In this document: in pieces, positions 9,601 to 16,343 of the stretch
Position numbering within the stretch: position 1 is the stretch's first letter
How the letters are laid out: every line of letters starts with the position of its first letter
Source: Oscillospiraceae bacterium
GTDB lineage: Bacteria > Bacillota > Clostridia > UBA1381
Assembly (NCBI GenBank): GCA_022509005.1
Contig: JAFLUC010000015.1
Location: forward strand, 1 to 39,834
Direction: 5' to 3'
Length of the DNA: 39,834 bases
The notes under the pieces: generated by a model
Databases searched by the model: none
Seen by the model: only the letters and a program-made list of their open reading frames with translations
What the model was told of the DNA's origin: nothing
Program-made: the position numbers and the translations under genes

Positions 9601-10985
9601 GTCTTGCCGTCATGATCAAGAGATGCCGAGCCGTAAACGATCTCGTCATAGCCGTCGTTATCAATATCACCTATTGAAAGGTTGTGGTTACCGTCGCTGT
9701 AAAGCCCGCTGTTGCCGCTGTTATATTCCCACTGCTGTGTCAGTGACTCGCCGTCCCATGAGTATGCTCTTATAACGGCTCTTGCGTAATAGCCGCGGCA
9801 CTCAATGAGACTTGGATGAACGCCGTCAAGGTATGCAACTCCCGCAAGATAACGGTATGCTCTGTTGTATATTGAGTCGCCCCAGTAGCCGGAGTTGTTA
9901 AACGGAATCGCGTCAGTTGTGCAGAGCGCTGCTCCCGTCTCGCCGTCAAATATTGTATAGTATTCCGGCCCGAGGTTCTTACCCTTTGGCTTTCCGCTTG
10001 TGCCCACATTTGAGGCTGTGTTATCTGCTTTTCTGATCTCGTCTGTATCTCCGACCTCAGTTACATAATGACCTGTGCCGTCAATTGAACCGGGGGCGGT
10101 GAGAGATACAATCTCAGATTTGCCATCGCCGTCAAAGTCATAGACCATAAACTGCGTATAGTGCGGACCTGCGGTGATGTTCTGACCAAGATCAATTCTC
10201 CACATATATCCGCCGTTATTCGGGTCTATTTCATAGCCGTCAAGATATACGCGGCCTGTAAAGTCGGAGCCTGCGGAGTCCTTTGAATCCTCAGGGTTCC
10301 ATTTGAGGACGATCTCGTAATCGCCGTCACCATCAAGGTCACCCACTGAGGCGTCATTCTGTCCGCCTTCGGTATGTGAAGCATCGGTATAATAATATGA
10401 AGTCTTTCCGTCGCCCATTCTTGGAACCGGATTTGGACGAACAACCGGAACGTCTATGTATGAGAACGCGTTTGGAAGACTCGTTCCGCCTGCTACAAGG
10501 CTGCCTCTCGCCTGACGGAATGTGCCTGAGGGTTGAGTTGGCTCAACCGCCGCAAGCTCAGCCGCGCTGGTGCCTGCCGGAACTACCTTATAGTAGTTTG
10601 ACGCAGTGCCGCTCTTATCGGTATAGTTCGTTGCATCATGAACACCTGTTGTATAGATTTTTGAGTAGGTTCCGTTTTCCGATGTTGATCTGTAAATTTC
10701 AAAAGCCTGGTTCGTAAGGCTTTCTGTGCCCAACAAACGCCAGCTCAGATATACGCCGCTGCCAACCTTATTATAGCCGTTATCCGAAACAACGGTTGCA
10801 AAAAGACCACGGCTCAGATCCTCCATCTGACGTGCTGTTTCATGGAACTGGGGAGTGCCTGAGGTGTTTGCGGTCCAGTCCTCAATTCCGGCAGCGCTCG
10901 CCGTAAGCGGAGCCGTCCCTACAGCCGTAAATACGGATGACAGAACAGCCGCGCTAAGCGCCGCGCTGATAATTTTTCTTTTCAT
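6678..10985 (-). CDS. Secreted rhamnogalacturonan lyase, PL11 family, with Big_2 domains
   Basis: 1435-residue exported multidomain enzyme predicted to cleave the rhamnogalacturonan I backbone of pectin by beta-elimination. A signal peptide ends near residue 32 (TASAAG). An Fn3-like segment (about 60-137) leads into the PL11 beta-propeller (about 170-735), shown by calcium-binding-type motifs VGDLDGDGDYEIVLKW (214-229), YDFDGDGKSEIV (282-293), IGDIDNDGYDEIVYGSA and LSDFNNDGKQE. Two bacterial Ig-like (Big_2) domains follow at about 740-825 and 826-903, then ~420 residues of beta-rich sequence of probable glycan-binding role, a PTPSPSPTPTP linker near 1323-1340 and a C-terminal ~95-residue domain ending in KLFAWDSTAGMNPIF. 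No SLH or sortase signal is present, so anchoring is unclear. Expressed from its own promoter (11026-11054) with a GAAAGGAGAG ribosome binding site. Known PL11 enzymes are ~600 residues, so this is a heavily extended form. Confidence 0.93.
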   Translation of the reverse strand: MKRKIISAALSAAVLSSVFTAVGTAPLTASAAGIEDWTANTSGTPQFHETARQMEDLSRGLFATVVSDNGYNKVGSGVYLSWRLLGTESLTNQAFEIYRSTSENGTYSKIYTTGVHDATNYTDKSGTASNYYKVVPAGTSAAELAAVEPTQPSGTFRQARGSLVAGGTSLPNAFSYIDVPVVRPNPVPRMGDGKTSYYYTDASHTEGGQNDASVGDLDGDGDYEIVLKWNPEDSKDSAGSDFTGRVYLDGYEIDPNNGGYMWRIDLGQNITAGPHYTQFMVYDFDGDGKSEIVSLTAPGSIDGTGHYVTEVGDTDEIRKADNTASNVGTSGKPKGKNLGPEYYTIFDGETGAALCTTDAIPFNNSGYWGDSIYNRAYRYLAGVAYLDGVHPSLIECRGYYARAVIRAYSWDGESLTQQWEYNSGNSGLYSDGNHNLSIGDIDNDGYDEIVYGSASLDHDGKTILGDSNLGHGDAMHLSDFNNDGKQELFSVKEDDFKTRSDSFRVAGDKNYVELFEKKTSSSDNGRGVMDNIDDAYALKNPNALALAWCASHTGVHDLTGKDLKDSSGNEIPHPATSSRSMTNFTVYWDGDLGRELLDDNQLAKFDASTGYTTRFYDDGNGYISGASNNSTKHTPTLTADIWGDWREEIILAGGKGQNESPYLRIFTSTLPTDYRLTTLMHDAQYRCGIAWQNVAYNQPPHTSYYIGSAALAKDSSGKTMNYLAPATLFTSVTYGSGEKVPVTGISISDKSVSVEKTKSVSITASVEPANASKKGITWTSSNPAVATVTGGTITGVSNGTATITAIAKDGGYTATCEVTVWSTPVTGVKISTDSMSVGLDYSKKLTASVAPANASVQDVIWSSSDKNVATVDSEGNVYGVSLGKATITAKSTDSGATAECTVYVVSMVSEDITGDDVFVTTNTDKETVLSNATAISGTLTQTKASTGGEMHRNITKLTDGHAILNCHITTGGQRIDGENWNWDGHEYSLNIELLGEDGRNILTFTQPYATSAAALTTKIGANDPASFSSTWNPVIDKIGSVQGSAKRWVLNIEFDYDNSTANATVYGTSNQWEDGIEAQYTTSFDLNGLSLEQIRISTTKNGEGTISAAPMIEALSYTKKELGKYVAPPTPVDHAVTDFKENSRITVSQASGSENEITFTNASNANNACALSIADISSIVKDETTYSVEFDSNIADGTRARIALVDASKRPGSSNKNGYDKTGVAWVEGQVDSSSYTVNEDKTTYGSISSAFDNYIHTRLDIDTEAKTISYKITDASGATLLEGKNLAYLDDIAITGIEFFDTINSKVSKIKNVNVITYVPYVEPDPTPSPSPTPTPASEFKITKVTSRTVSYSITTSTAIENLTVIGALYDGRILKAVKIGDTYSNIVSGDSKTGEIAFDNAIGNSRVKLFAWDSTAGMNPIFPAMESGMKQEL

Positions 10986-11025
10986 AAATTCTCTCCTTTC
11001 AGTAAATATAAAATTTCTAATTTAT

Positions 11026-11054
11026 ATTTTATAACAAAAAACAGATAATTTCAA
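11026..11054 (-). promoter_or_regulatory. Sigma-A promoter of the PL11 lyase gene
   Basis: Minus-strand TTGAAA (11054-11049), 17-nt spacer, TAAAAT (11031-11026). It lies 41 nt upstream of the ATG. Confidence 0.7.
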
Positions 11055-11069
11055 GAGTTAAAACAGTAA

Positions 11070-11100
11070 ATTTGCATAAAAAATAAATTTTTCTGCAAAT
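11070..11100. promoter_or_regulatory. Candidate operator upstream of the lyase promoter
   Basis: Inverted repeat ATTTGCA-N17-TGCAAAT. It starts 15 nt upstream of the lyase -35 box, a typical activator position, and about 25 nt upstream of the divergent glycosyltransferase -35 box. No regulator gene is adjacent. Confidence 0.45.
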
Positions 11101-11125
11101 ATTTTTTCATCTTTTGTGTTTTCTA

Positions 11126-11154
11126 TTGCAAAAAATATGATATTGTGATAAAAT
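11126..11154 (+). promoter_or_regulatory. Promoter of the glycosyltransferase operon
   Basis: TTGCAA (11126-11131), 17-nt spacer, TAAAAT (11149-11154). A second TATAAT at 11174-11179 lacks a good -35 box. The leader then runs through the palindromic repeat at 11198-11254 to the first gene. Confidence 0.6.
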
Positions 11155-11197
11155 AAACAAGTATATTTTGTACTATAATATATTTTTAAAATAAAAG

Positions 11198-11254
11198 GTG
11201 AACAATCCGCTTGCGGATTGTAGCATAGCAAAACGCAGTTTTGCGTAGCGTAGA
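11198..11254 (+). repeat. Palindromic intergenic repeat, longest copy
   Basis: Contains a perfect ACAATCCGC-TT-GCGGATTGT palindrome (11202-11221) and a CAAAAC-GCA-GTTTTG hairpin (11229-11243), and ends TAGCGTAGA just before the GAGAGGGG ribosome binding site. Both ends match 20778-20804, which lacks the internal 30 nt; TTGCG occurs at each edge of that extra part, so the short form could arise by deletion between direct repeats. Confidence 0.65.
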
Positions 11255-11272
11255 GAGGGGATATGAAAGCCT

Positions 11273-12646
11273 ATGAGTTCTATTATTTTTATAGCTGTTT
11301 TTACCGCATTATTAGGCGGGGCTCTGTGGAAGCTGTATCTGCAGGATGCCGTGAAAAACACAGTAAAACAGCCGGAAAATAAAATATTTATTATAGCAGC
11401 GCTGGCAGCGGGTTTGATAGCTCATATAATATGCGCTGTAGCCTATAAGGGACATTCTACGGATATGGGCTGCTTCAGCGGCTGGTCGGACAGGATATAT
11501 AAAGATGGATTTGCGGCATTTTATGCCTCTGACGGTTTCCATGACTATCCGCCTGGCTACGTTTATATAATGTGGGTTTTAGGCGCGTTTAAGCATATAT
11601 TTAAGCTTCAGGACGGCGCGTCGTTATGGCTTCTTCTTAAAACTCCGGCGATCATAGCTGATCTCGTCATGGGCTGGCTTGTATATAAAATTGCACTCAA
11701 GAAATTTAATTGTGATGTGGCTTCTGTATTTGCGGCTATTGTTGTACTCAATCCCGCATTGATTGTTGACAGCGCATCATGGGGACAGATAGACAGTATT
11801 CTTGCGCTGTTCTGTGTTCTTGCCGTTTACTTTACGGCAGAGCGGAAATTTATCCCTGCGTATTTTGCGTTTGCGGCAGGAGTCCTCATTAAGCCTCAGG
11901 CGGCATTCTTCGCGCCGGTGATCATTTTCGGACTTATAGACGAGTTGTTTATTAAGGAGAAATTCTCGTTTGATCGGCTTCTTAAGCAAGTCGGCTGGGC
12001 GGCGGCTGCGGTTGCGGCTATGTTTATACTGTTCATGCCATTCGGCGATACTCCGATTAATGGTATACGGCTGATACTTGATCAGTATATAAAAACGCTT
12101 GGAGAATACCCTTACATGACCATAAATGCTTTTAATATATACGCCGCAGCCGGAAACAACTGGGAGAAGCTTAACGGCATGGCAAGCTGGTTCGGTTACG
12201 GAATGATGATTATGGTTGTTCTGTACGCTGCATATGTATTCTTTAAGAGCAAGAACCCGTCAAGGCATTATATAGCCGCGTTTATAATATCCTTCGGTAT
12301 ATATATTTTCGGAGTAAAGATGCATGAGCGTTACGCGTTCCCGGGAATATTCATGCTTGTGTTCGCGCTTATAACCATGCCGACGCTTAAGAATTTCATG
12401 ATGTACGGACTTTTCTCGGTCATATCCTTCTTCCAGTTTGCATGGGTGTTGTTTATATATAATCAGGATATAAATAAATACTACAGAACAGTAACAGTAA
12501 TAAACACGTCACTTATCACGATTGCAATATTTGTGATGAGCGTATGCTTCATCCAGAAGGAATACGTCGGATACAGAGAAGAGCATGAGCCGCTTTCAAA
12601 AACAATTGTATCAAAAACAACTGTATCAAAAGGGAGGACTAGCTAA
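11273..12646 (+). CDS. Gpi18-like membrane glycosyltransferase (GT-C fold)
   Basis: 457-residue polytopic membrane protein with about ten or more hydrophobic segments. The first extracytoplasmic loop carries D64 in GHSTDMGCF, the likely catalytic region, and DYPPGY at 91-96; SWGQIDS further on is characteristic of Gpi18-like mannosyltransferases (COG5542). Such enzymes move a sugar from a polyprenyl-phosphate donor to an acceptor on the outer face of the membrane. Donor and acceptor are unknown here. Its stop codon overlaps the next start by one base (TAATG), so it is translationally coupled to the PMT-family gene. The ATG at 11273 is the first in frame after a stop; its spacing from GAGAGGGG is rather long at 12 nt. 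An ATG at 11263 is in another frame and gives only a short peptide. Confidence 0.85.
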   Translation: MSSIIFIAVFTALLGGALWKLYLQDAVKNTVKQPENKIFIIAALAAGLIAHIICAVAYKGHSTDMGCFSGWSDRIYKDGFAAFYASDGFHDYPPGYVYIMWVLGAFKHIFKLQDGASLWLLLKTPAIIADLVMGWLVYKIALKKFNCDVASVFAAIVVLNPALIVDSASWGQIDSILALFCVLAVYFTAERKFIPAYFAFAAGVLIKPQAAFFAPVIIFGLIDELFIKEKFSFDRLLKQVGWAAAAVAAMFILFMPFGDTPINGIRLILDQYIKTLGEYPYMTINAFNIYAAAGNNWEKLNGMASWFGYGMMIMVVLYAAYVFFKSKNPSRHYIAAFIISFGIYIFGVKMHERYAFPGIFMLVFALITMPTLKNFMMYGLFSVISFFQFAWVLFIYNQDINKYYRTVTVINTSLITIAIFVMSVCFIQKEYVGYREEHEPLSKTIVSKTTVSKGRTS

Positions 12647-14706
12647 TGGCAAATAAAAAGCGTAATGCCGCATCGAAAAAGCAAAGCGGCCATAAATTTG
12701 TAACAAGCGCGCCTAAGCTGAAGCTGAGCAAATGGGATTTTATTATAATGGCCGTAATCGTAATTATTTACGGCTTGATAGCATTGTACAACCTCGGAGA
12801 CAAGTTTGCGCCTCAGACTGAGGTTGAGCTGTCCTCGGAAGAGATAACGGCCGATCTCGGTGAAATGAAGAATATTTCCAAGACCTCAATTTATCTGGGA
12901 GCAAGACACCTTGATGATTCAAGAGCAATAGATATTAAATTCTATGATGATAACAACCGTGAGGTGTCATCATCAAGGGTTTCATCAGGCTCTGTTTTCT
13001 GCTGGAATGTGACAAATACAAATGTAAACGCAAGATATGTGTCATTTTCGACACAGAATGTCAGATCGCAAACCGACCCGACAGACAATATATATGTAAA
13101 AGAAATATGCCTGATCGATTCTGACGGAAATAAGATAGAACCGGTGAATGCTGATGATAAAAGTATAGCTCATCTTTTTGACGAGCAGGATTGCTATTCT
13201 GCAACAAAGAACTTCATGACCGGAACATATTTTGATGAAATATATCACGGACGAACCGCATATGAATTCATCAATCATATGACCGTATATGAATGGACGC
13301 ATCCGCCGCTTGGTAAGGTCCTTATCGGATTTGGTATTCTCGCATACGGAATGGTGCCGTTCGGATGGCGAATTGTGGGAACACTGTTCGGAATATTCAT
13401 GGTTCCTTTAATATACCTGTTCGCAAAGCGTATGCTGAAGCATACGTGGCTGGCGGCTGTTATTTGCCTGCTGTTCACGTTTGACTTTATGCATTTCACA
13501 CAGTCGAGAATTTCTACAATTGACGTGTATGTAACATTCTTTATAATGCTCATGTATTATTTCATGTATAAGTATTATAAAATGAGCTTTTATGATACGC
13601 CATTGTGGAAAACACTTGTCCCGCTCGGACTTTCGGGAATATTCTTCGGCTTCTCGGTAGCGAGCAAATGGACTGGTCTTTACGGCGGAGCCGGACTTGC
13701 TCTGATATTTTTCTACACAGTATATGAAAGATGCAGAGAGTATTCATATGCTGCAAAGAATCCAAACGGTGAAACCTCAGGTATATCACATAAGTATGTG
13801 ATAAAGAATTTTGAAAAATATCTGTTTATAACACTCGGCTTCTGCGTAATTATGTTCATCGTAGTTCCTATGTGTATATACGCGTTATCATATATACCAT
13901 ATCTTAAAACTCCGAGCGGACACGGACTTGTTGCAACGATAAGGGATAATGCAAAATCAATGTATACCTATCACAGTAAGACCGTTGCGGCATCGACTCA
14001 CCCGTATTCGTCGCATTGGTTTGAGTGGCCGATAATGTACCGTCCGTTATGGTACTTCTCAAATACAACAGCAGACGGACTGAGACAGGGAATAAGCGCA
14101 TTCGGAAACCCGGCTGTGTGGTGGCTCGGAATAGGCGCGCTCGGATATATAACGGCGCTTGCTATCATAATTCCGCTTAAAAAGCGCAAGTATTACTTTA
14201 TGAACAAATACATCTTTGCCGGTATATACGCGCTTGTGTTTGTGCTTATCTGCACGATCGGCTACACTGCCGGCAAGGCTGATCCGGAAAAGCTGGTAAG
14301 ACTTTTCCCGTGTCTTGTATTCTATTCATCGGTAATGGTGGGAATGTTTTTAATAGTGCTGCTGTTTGATGAATACATCAAGCAGACCTCAAACAAAACA
14401 GCGCTGTTTATATTAATAGGATATTTCTCGGGACTGCTCCCATGGACGCTCGTAGTAAGAACGACATATATTTATCACTATTTCCCGTGTGTGCCGTTCG
14501 TTGTGCTGATGCTCGGATACTCGATCAAGACCTTCTATGACAACACAAGGAGTAAGAAGGCGGTAATAATTGCGTCGGCCATATACGCTGCCGCGGCAAT
14601 AGGGCTGTTTATAATGTTCTATCCTGTTCTTTGCGGTCATCCGATAACAAAAGAATACGGCGTTGAGTGGTTAAAATGGTTCAGATCATGGGTATTGATT
14701 CCTTAA
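12646..14706 (+). CDS. PMT-family (GT39) membrane glycosyltransferase with a luminal insert
   Basis: 686-residue polytopic protein. One membrane helix (about 32-50) precedes an extracytoplasmic domain (about 55-170), then the PMT catalytic loop with the acidic pair D197-E198 in TYFDEIYHGRTA and the family stretch VYEWTHPPLGKVLIGFG. About ten further membrane segments follow, with QSRISTIDVYVTFF and FGFSVASKWTGLYGG typical of protein O-mannosyltransferases. These enzymes use polyprenyl-phosphate mannose or related lipid-linked sugars to glycosylate exported proteins or glycans. The insert between helix 1 and the catalytic loop has the look of a discoidin/galactose-binding jelly roll, which is inference. 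Coupled by a 1-nt overlap to the preceding glycosyltransferase; the pair may glycosylate the surface proteins encoded nearby. Confidence 0.88.
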   Translation: MANKKRNAASKKQSGHKFVTSAPKLKLSKWDFIIMAVIVIIYGLIALYNLGDKFAPQTEVELSSEEITADLGEMKNISKTSIYLGARHLDDSRAIDIKFYDDNNREVSSSRVSSGSVFCWNVTNTNVNARYVSFSTQNVRSQTDPTDNIYVKEICLIDSDGNKIEPVNADDKSIAHLFDEQDCYSATKNFMTGTYFDEIYHGRTAYEFINHMTVYEWTHPPLGKVLIGFGILAYGMVPFGWRIVGTLFGIFMVPLIYLFAKRMLKHTWLAAVICLLFTFDFMHFTQSRISTIDVYVTFFIMLMYYFMYKYYKMSFYDTPLWKTLVPLGLSGIFFGFSVASKWTGLYGGAGLALIFFYTVYERCREYSYAAKNPNGETSGISHKYVIKNFEKYLFITLGFCVIMFIVVPMCIYALSYIPYLKTPSGHGLVATIRDNAKSMYTYHSKTVAASTHPYSSHWFEWPIMYRPLWYFSNTTADGLRQGISAFGNPAVWWLGIGALGYITALAIIIPLKKRKYYFMNKYIFAGIYALVFVLICTIGYTAGKADPEKLVRLFPCLVFYSSVMVGMFLIVLLFDEYIKQTSNKTALFILIGYFSGLLPWTLVVRTTYIYHYFPCVPFVVLMLGYSIKTFYDNTRSKKAVIIASAIYAAAAIGLFIMFYPVLCGHPITKEYGVEWLKWFRSWVLIP

Positions 14707-14727
14707 GAAGAGAGGATTTGACGTAAA

Positions 14728-15570
14728 ATGAGAATAATAAACAGTGAAGAAATAACAAGCGCTGTAAGGGATATGTGCATACAAGCGACATGTCACCTTA
14801 ACAAGGATATAAGAGAAGCGTTTACTAAGGGCATGGAAACCGAAAAATCAGACGTGGCAAAAGGCGTGTTCCGTGACCTGCTCCGCAATGCTGATATAGC
14901 CGACGAGAAGGAGGTCCCTATCTGCCAGGATACAGGAATGGCTGTTTTCTTCATTGAGGTAGGCAAGGACGTATTTGTTGAAGGCGATACGATCACCGAC
15001 GCGATAAACAAAGGCGTTTCAAAGGGCTACACCGAGGGCTATCTGAGAAAATCGGTTGTAAAGGATCCGTTAAACCGCGTCAATACAAAGGACAATACAC
15101 CGGCTGTAATATATTATGACTATGTTCCCGGCGATAAAATTAAAATAATCTTTGCCCCTAAGGGATTCGGAAGTGAAAACAAGGGCGGTCTTAAAATGCT
15201 CAATCCGTCAGATGGCGTAGAGGGCGTTGTAGACTTTGTTGTTGATGTTGTGCGTCATGCGGGGGCAAACCCCTGTCCGCCGATCGTTGTAGGCGTAGGA
15301 ATAGGCGGAACAATGGATAAGGCTGCGGTTCTTTCAAAAAAGGCGCTGACAAGAGATATAACGGAAAGAAATCCGGATCCGTATTATGTCGGGCTTGAAG
15401 AGCTGATTCTTGCAAAGATAAATAAGCTTGGTATCGGTCCGGCAGGTCTTGGCGGCGTAACAACGGCCATGGCGGTAAATATTGAAACGTACCCGACGCA
15501 TATCGCCGGACTTCCGGTTGCCGTTAATATCAACTGTCATGCAGCGCGCCATGCGGTGAAGGTGTTATAA
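14728..15570 (+). CDS. Class I fumarate hydratase, alpha subunit
   Basis: 280-residue N-terminal half of the two-subunit iron-sulfur fumarase (or the related L-tartrate dehydratase), which interconverts fumarate and malate. The three cysteines that bind the [4Fe-4S] cluster are present: C66 in ICQDTG, C183 in HAGANPCPP and C270 in NINCHAARHA. Length is normal for the subunit. The beta subunit, usually the next gene, is absent here; instead an XRE regulator starts within the stop codon (TAATG). It begins 21 nt after the PMT-like gene with an AGAGAGGA ribosome binding site and has no obvious promoter, so it may be read from upstream. Activity would need a beta subunit encoded elsewhere. The family is secure; fumarate rather than tartrate is the likelier substrate but is not proven. 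Confidence 0.9.
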   Translation: MRIINSEEITSAVRDMCIQATCHLNKDIREAFTKGMETEKSDVAKGVFRDLLRNADIADEKEVPICQDTGMAVFFIEVGKDVFVEGDTITDAINKGVSKGYTEGYLRKSVVKDPLNRVNTKDNTPAVIYYDYVPGDKIKIIFAPKGFGSENKGGLKMLNPSDGVEGVVDFVVDVVRHAGANPCPPIVVGVGIGGTMDKAAVLSKKALTRDITERNPDPYYVGLEELILAKINKLGIGPAGLGGVTTAMAVNIETYPTHIAGLPVAVNINCHAARHAVKVL

Positions 15571-16001
15571 TGGCGTGCGGAGAAAGGCTGCGGATGTTCC
15601 GCAAAAGTACGCGGCTTACAATAGCTGAGGCAGCGGATGTGATTGATATATCGGAAAGCTCGCTGGCTCTGTATGAGCGGAACGAAAAGCGTATTCCCAT
15701 ATCGGTTTTTATCAAGCTGTCATGTCTGTACGGGTTTGATGTATTTGATATTATGCATGTATATGAACCGACAGATTTCGACGAGGATATTCCCGCATAT
15801 AACCTTATAGCCGCGCATTGCAGACACCTTATAGCCTGCCGTATAAAGAGCGATACTGCATTCGGGAATACAGATGTACCCGAAGCGTATTATAATGAAT
15901 GCTACAGACAGCTCATACACGAATATGCGTCAAACCCGGAATATTGCGAAGAATTTCCGGGGCTTGACGAGACCGCGCTTCCGGATAAATATTTCGGATA
16001 A
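15570..16001 (+). CDS. XRE-family helix-turn-helix regulator
   Basis: 143-residue protein with an N-terminal Cro/CI-type HTH (about residues 5-60: LRMFRKSTRLTIAEAADVI, then SESSLALYERNEKRIP). The C-terminal ~80 residues are acidic, contain several Cys, His and Tyr, and match no domain I recognise. The ATG shares one base with the fumarase stop codon, which indicates coupled translation. It could regulate the fumarase/glycosyltransferase unit or something distant. The function is inferred from the HTH only. Confidence 0.75.
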   Translation: MACGERLRMFRKSTRLTIAEAADVIDISESSLALYERNEKRIPISVFIKLSCLYGFDVFDIMHVYEPTDFDEDIPAYNLIAAHCRHLIACRIKSDTAFGNTDVPEAYYNECYRQLIHEYASNPEYCEEFPGLDETALPDKYFG

Positions 16002-16014
16002 TTTGAAAAAAGTA

Positions 16015-16043
16015 TTGACAAACGGGCGCGGTTGGTGTATTAT
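16015..16043 (+). promoter_or_regulatory. Promoter of the trp operon
   Basis: Consensus TTGACA (16015-16020), 17-nt spacer, TATTAT (16038-16043). It starts right after the XRE gene and precedes the T-box leader. Confidence 0.85.
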
Positions 16044-16049
16044 ATATTA

Positions 16050-16320
16050 TAATTTAATGAAAATAAACCGTTGAGGCAGAAAAAAGGCAGAGCAGGTCTT
16101 TCCGAGCGAGTGGATTATGGTGTGAGTTCCACAAAGGCTCTCTGAGTAATATGGGCTGCTAAGGGCAGTGTTAAATGCACTGACGCAGGACTCGCGTAAG
16201 AAGTCGGGAGTATAGAGGTACTCTGCTAAGCGCACAGATCATTCTGTGAAACAAGGTGGCACCGCGGATATTATATTCGTCCTTGACAGATATTATAATT
16301 CTGTCAAGGACGTTTTTTAG
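16050..16320 (+). promoter_or_regulatory. tRNA-Trp-responsive T-box leader
   Basis: Classic T-box architecture before trpE. The T-box sequence AAGGTGGCACCGCGG is at 16253-16267 and a strong terminator follows at 16278-16318. In Stem I the base helix AGCAG (16091-16095) pairs with CTGCT (16156-16160), and the 3' strand just before it reads TGG-G, so TGG at 16152-16154 is the likely specifier codon for tryptophan. Uncharged tRNA-Trp should pair with the TGG and with the T-box to favour the antiterminator and switch on the trp genes. The specifier agrees with the genes below, which supports the assignment. Confidence 0.93.
16278..16318 (+). terminator. T-box regulated terminator
   Basis: Perfect 12-bp stem CGTCCTTGACAG / CTGTCAAGGACG with an 11-nt AT-rich loop and TTTTTT tail. 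It is the attenuator of the trp leader, alternative to the antiterminator formed with the T-box sequence. Confidence 0.92.
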
Positions 16321-16343
16321 TTAATTGGAAAGGAGATAATCAT

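Noticed and set aside
11263-11380. Short ORF starting at the ATG at 11263, closer to the GAGAGGGG site
   Set aside because: It is out of frame with the glycosyltransferase and gives about 39 residues without recognisable features; the spacing of 2 nt is also too short.
14728-15570. Complete one-gene fumarase
   Set aside because: The 280 residues cover only the N-terminal (alpha) half; single-chain class I fumarases are about 500 residues or more.
16081-16260. tRNA-like or separate non-coding RNA before trpE
   Set aside because: The AAGGTGGCACCGCGG sequence, attenuator and TGG specifier explain the structure as a T-box leader.
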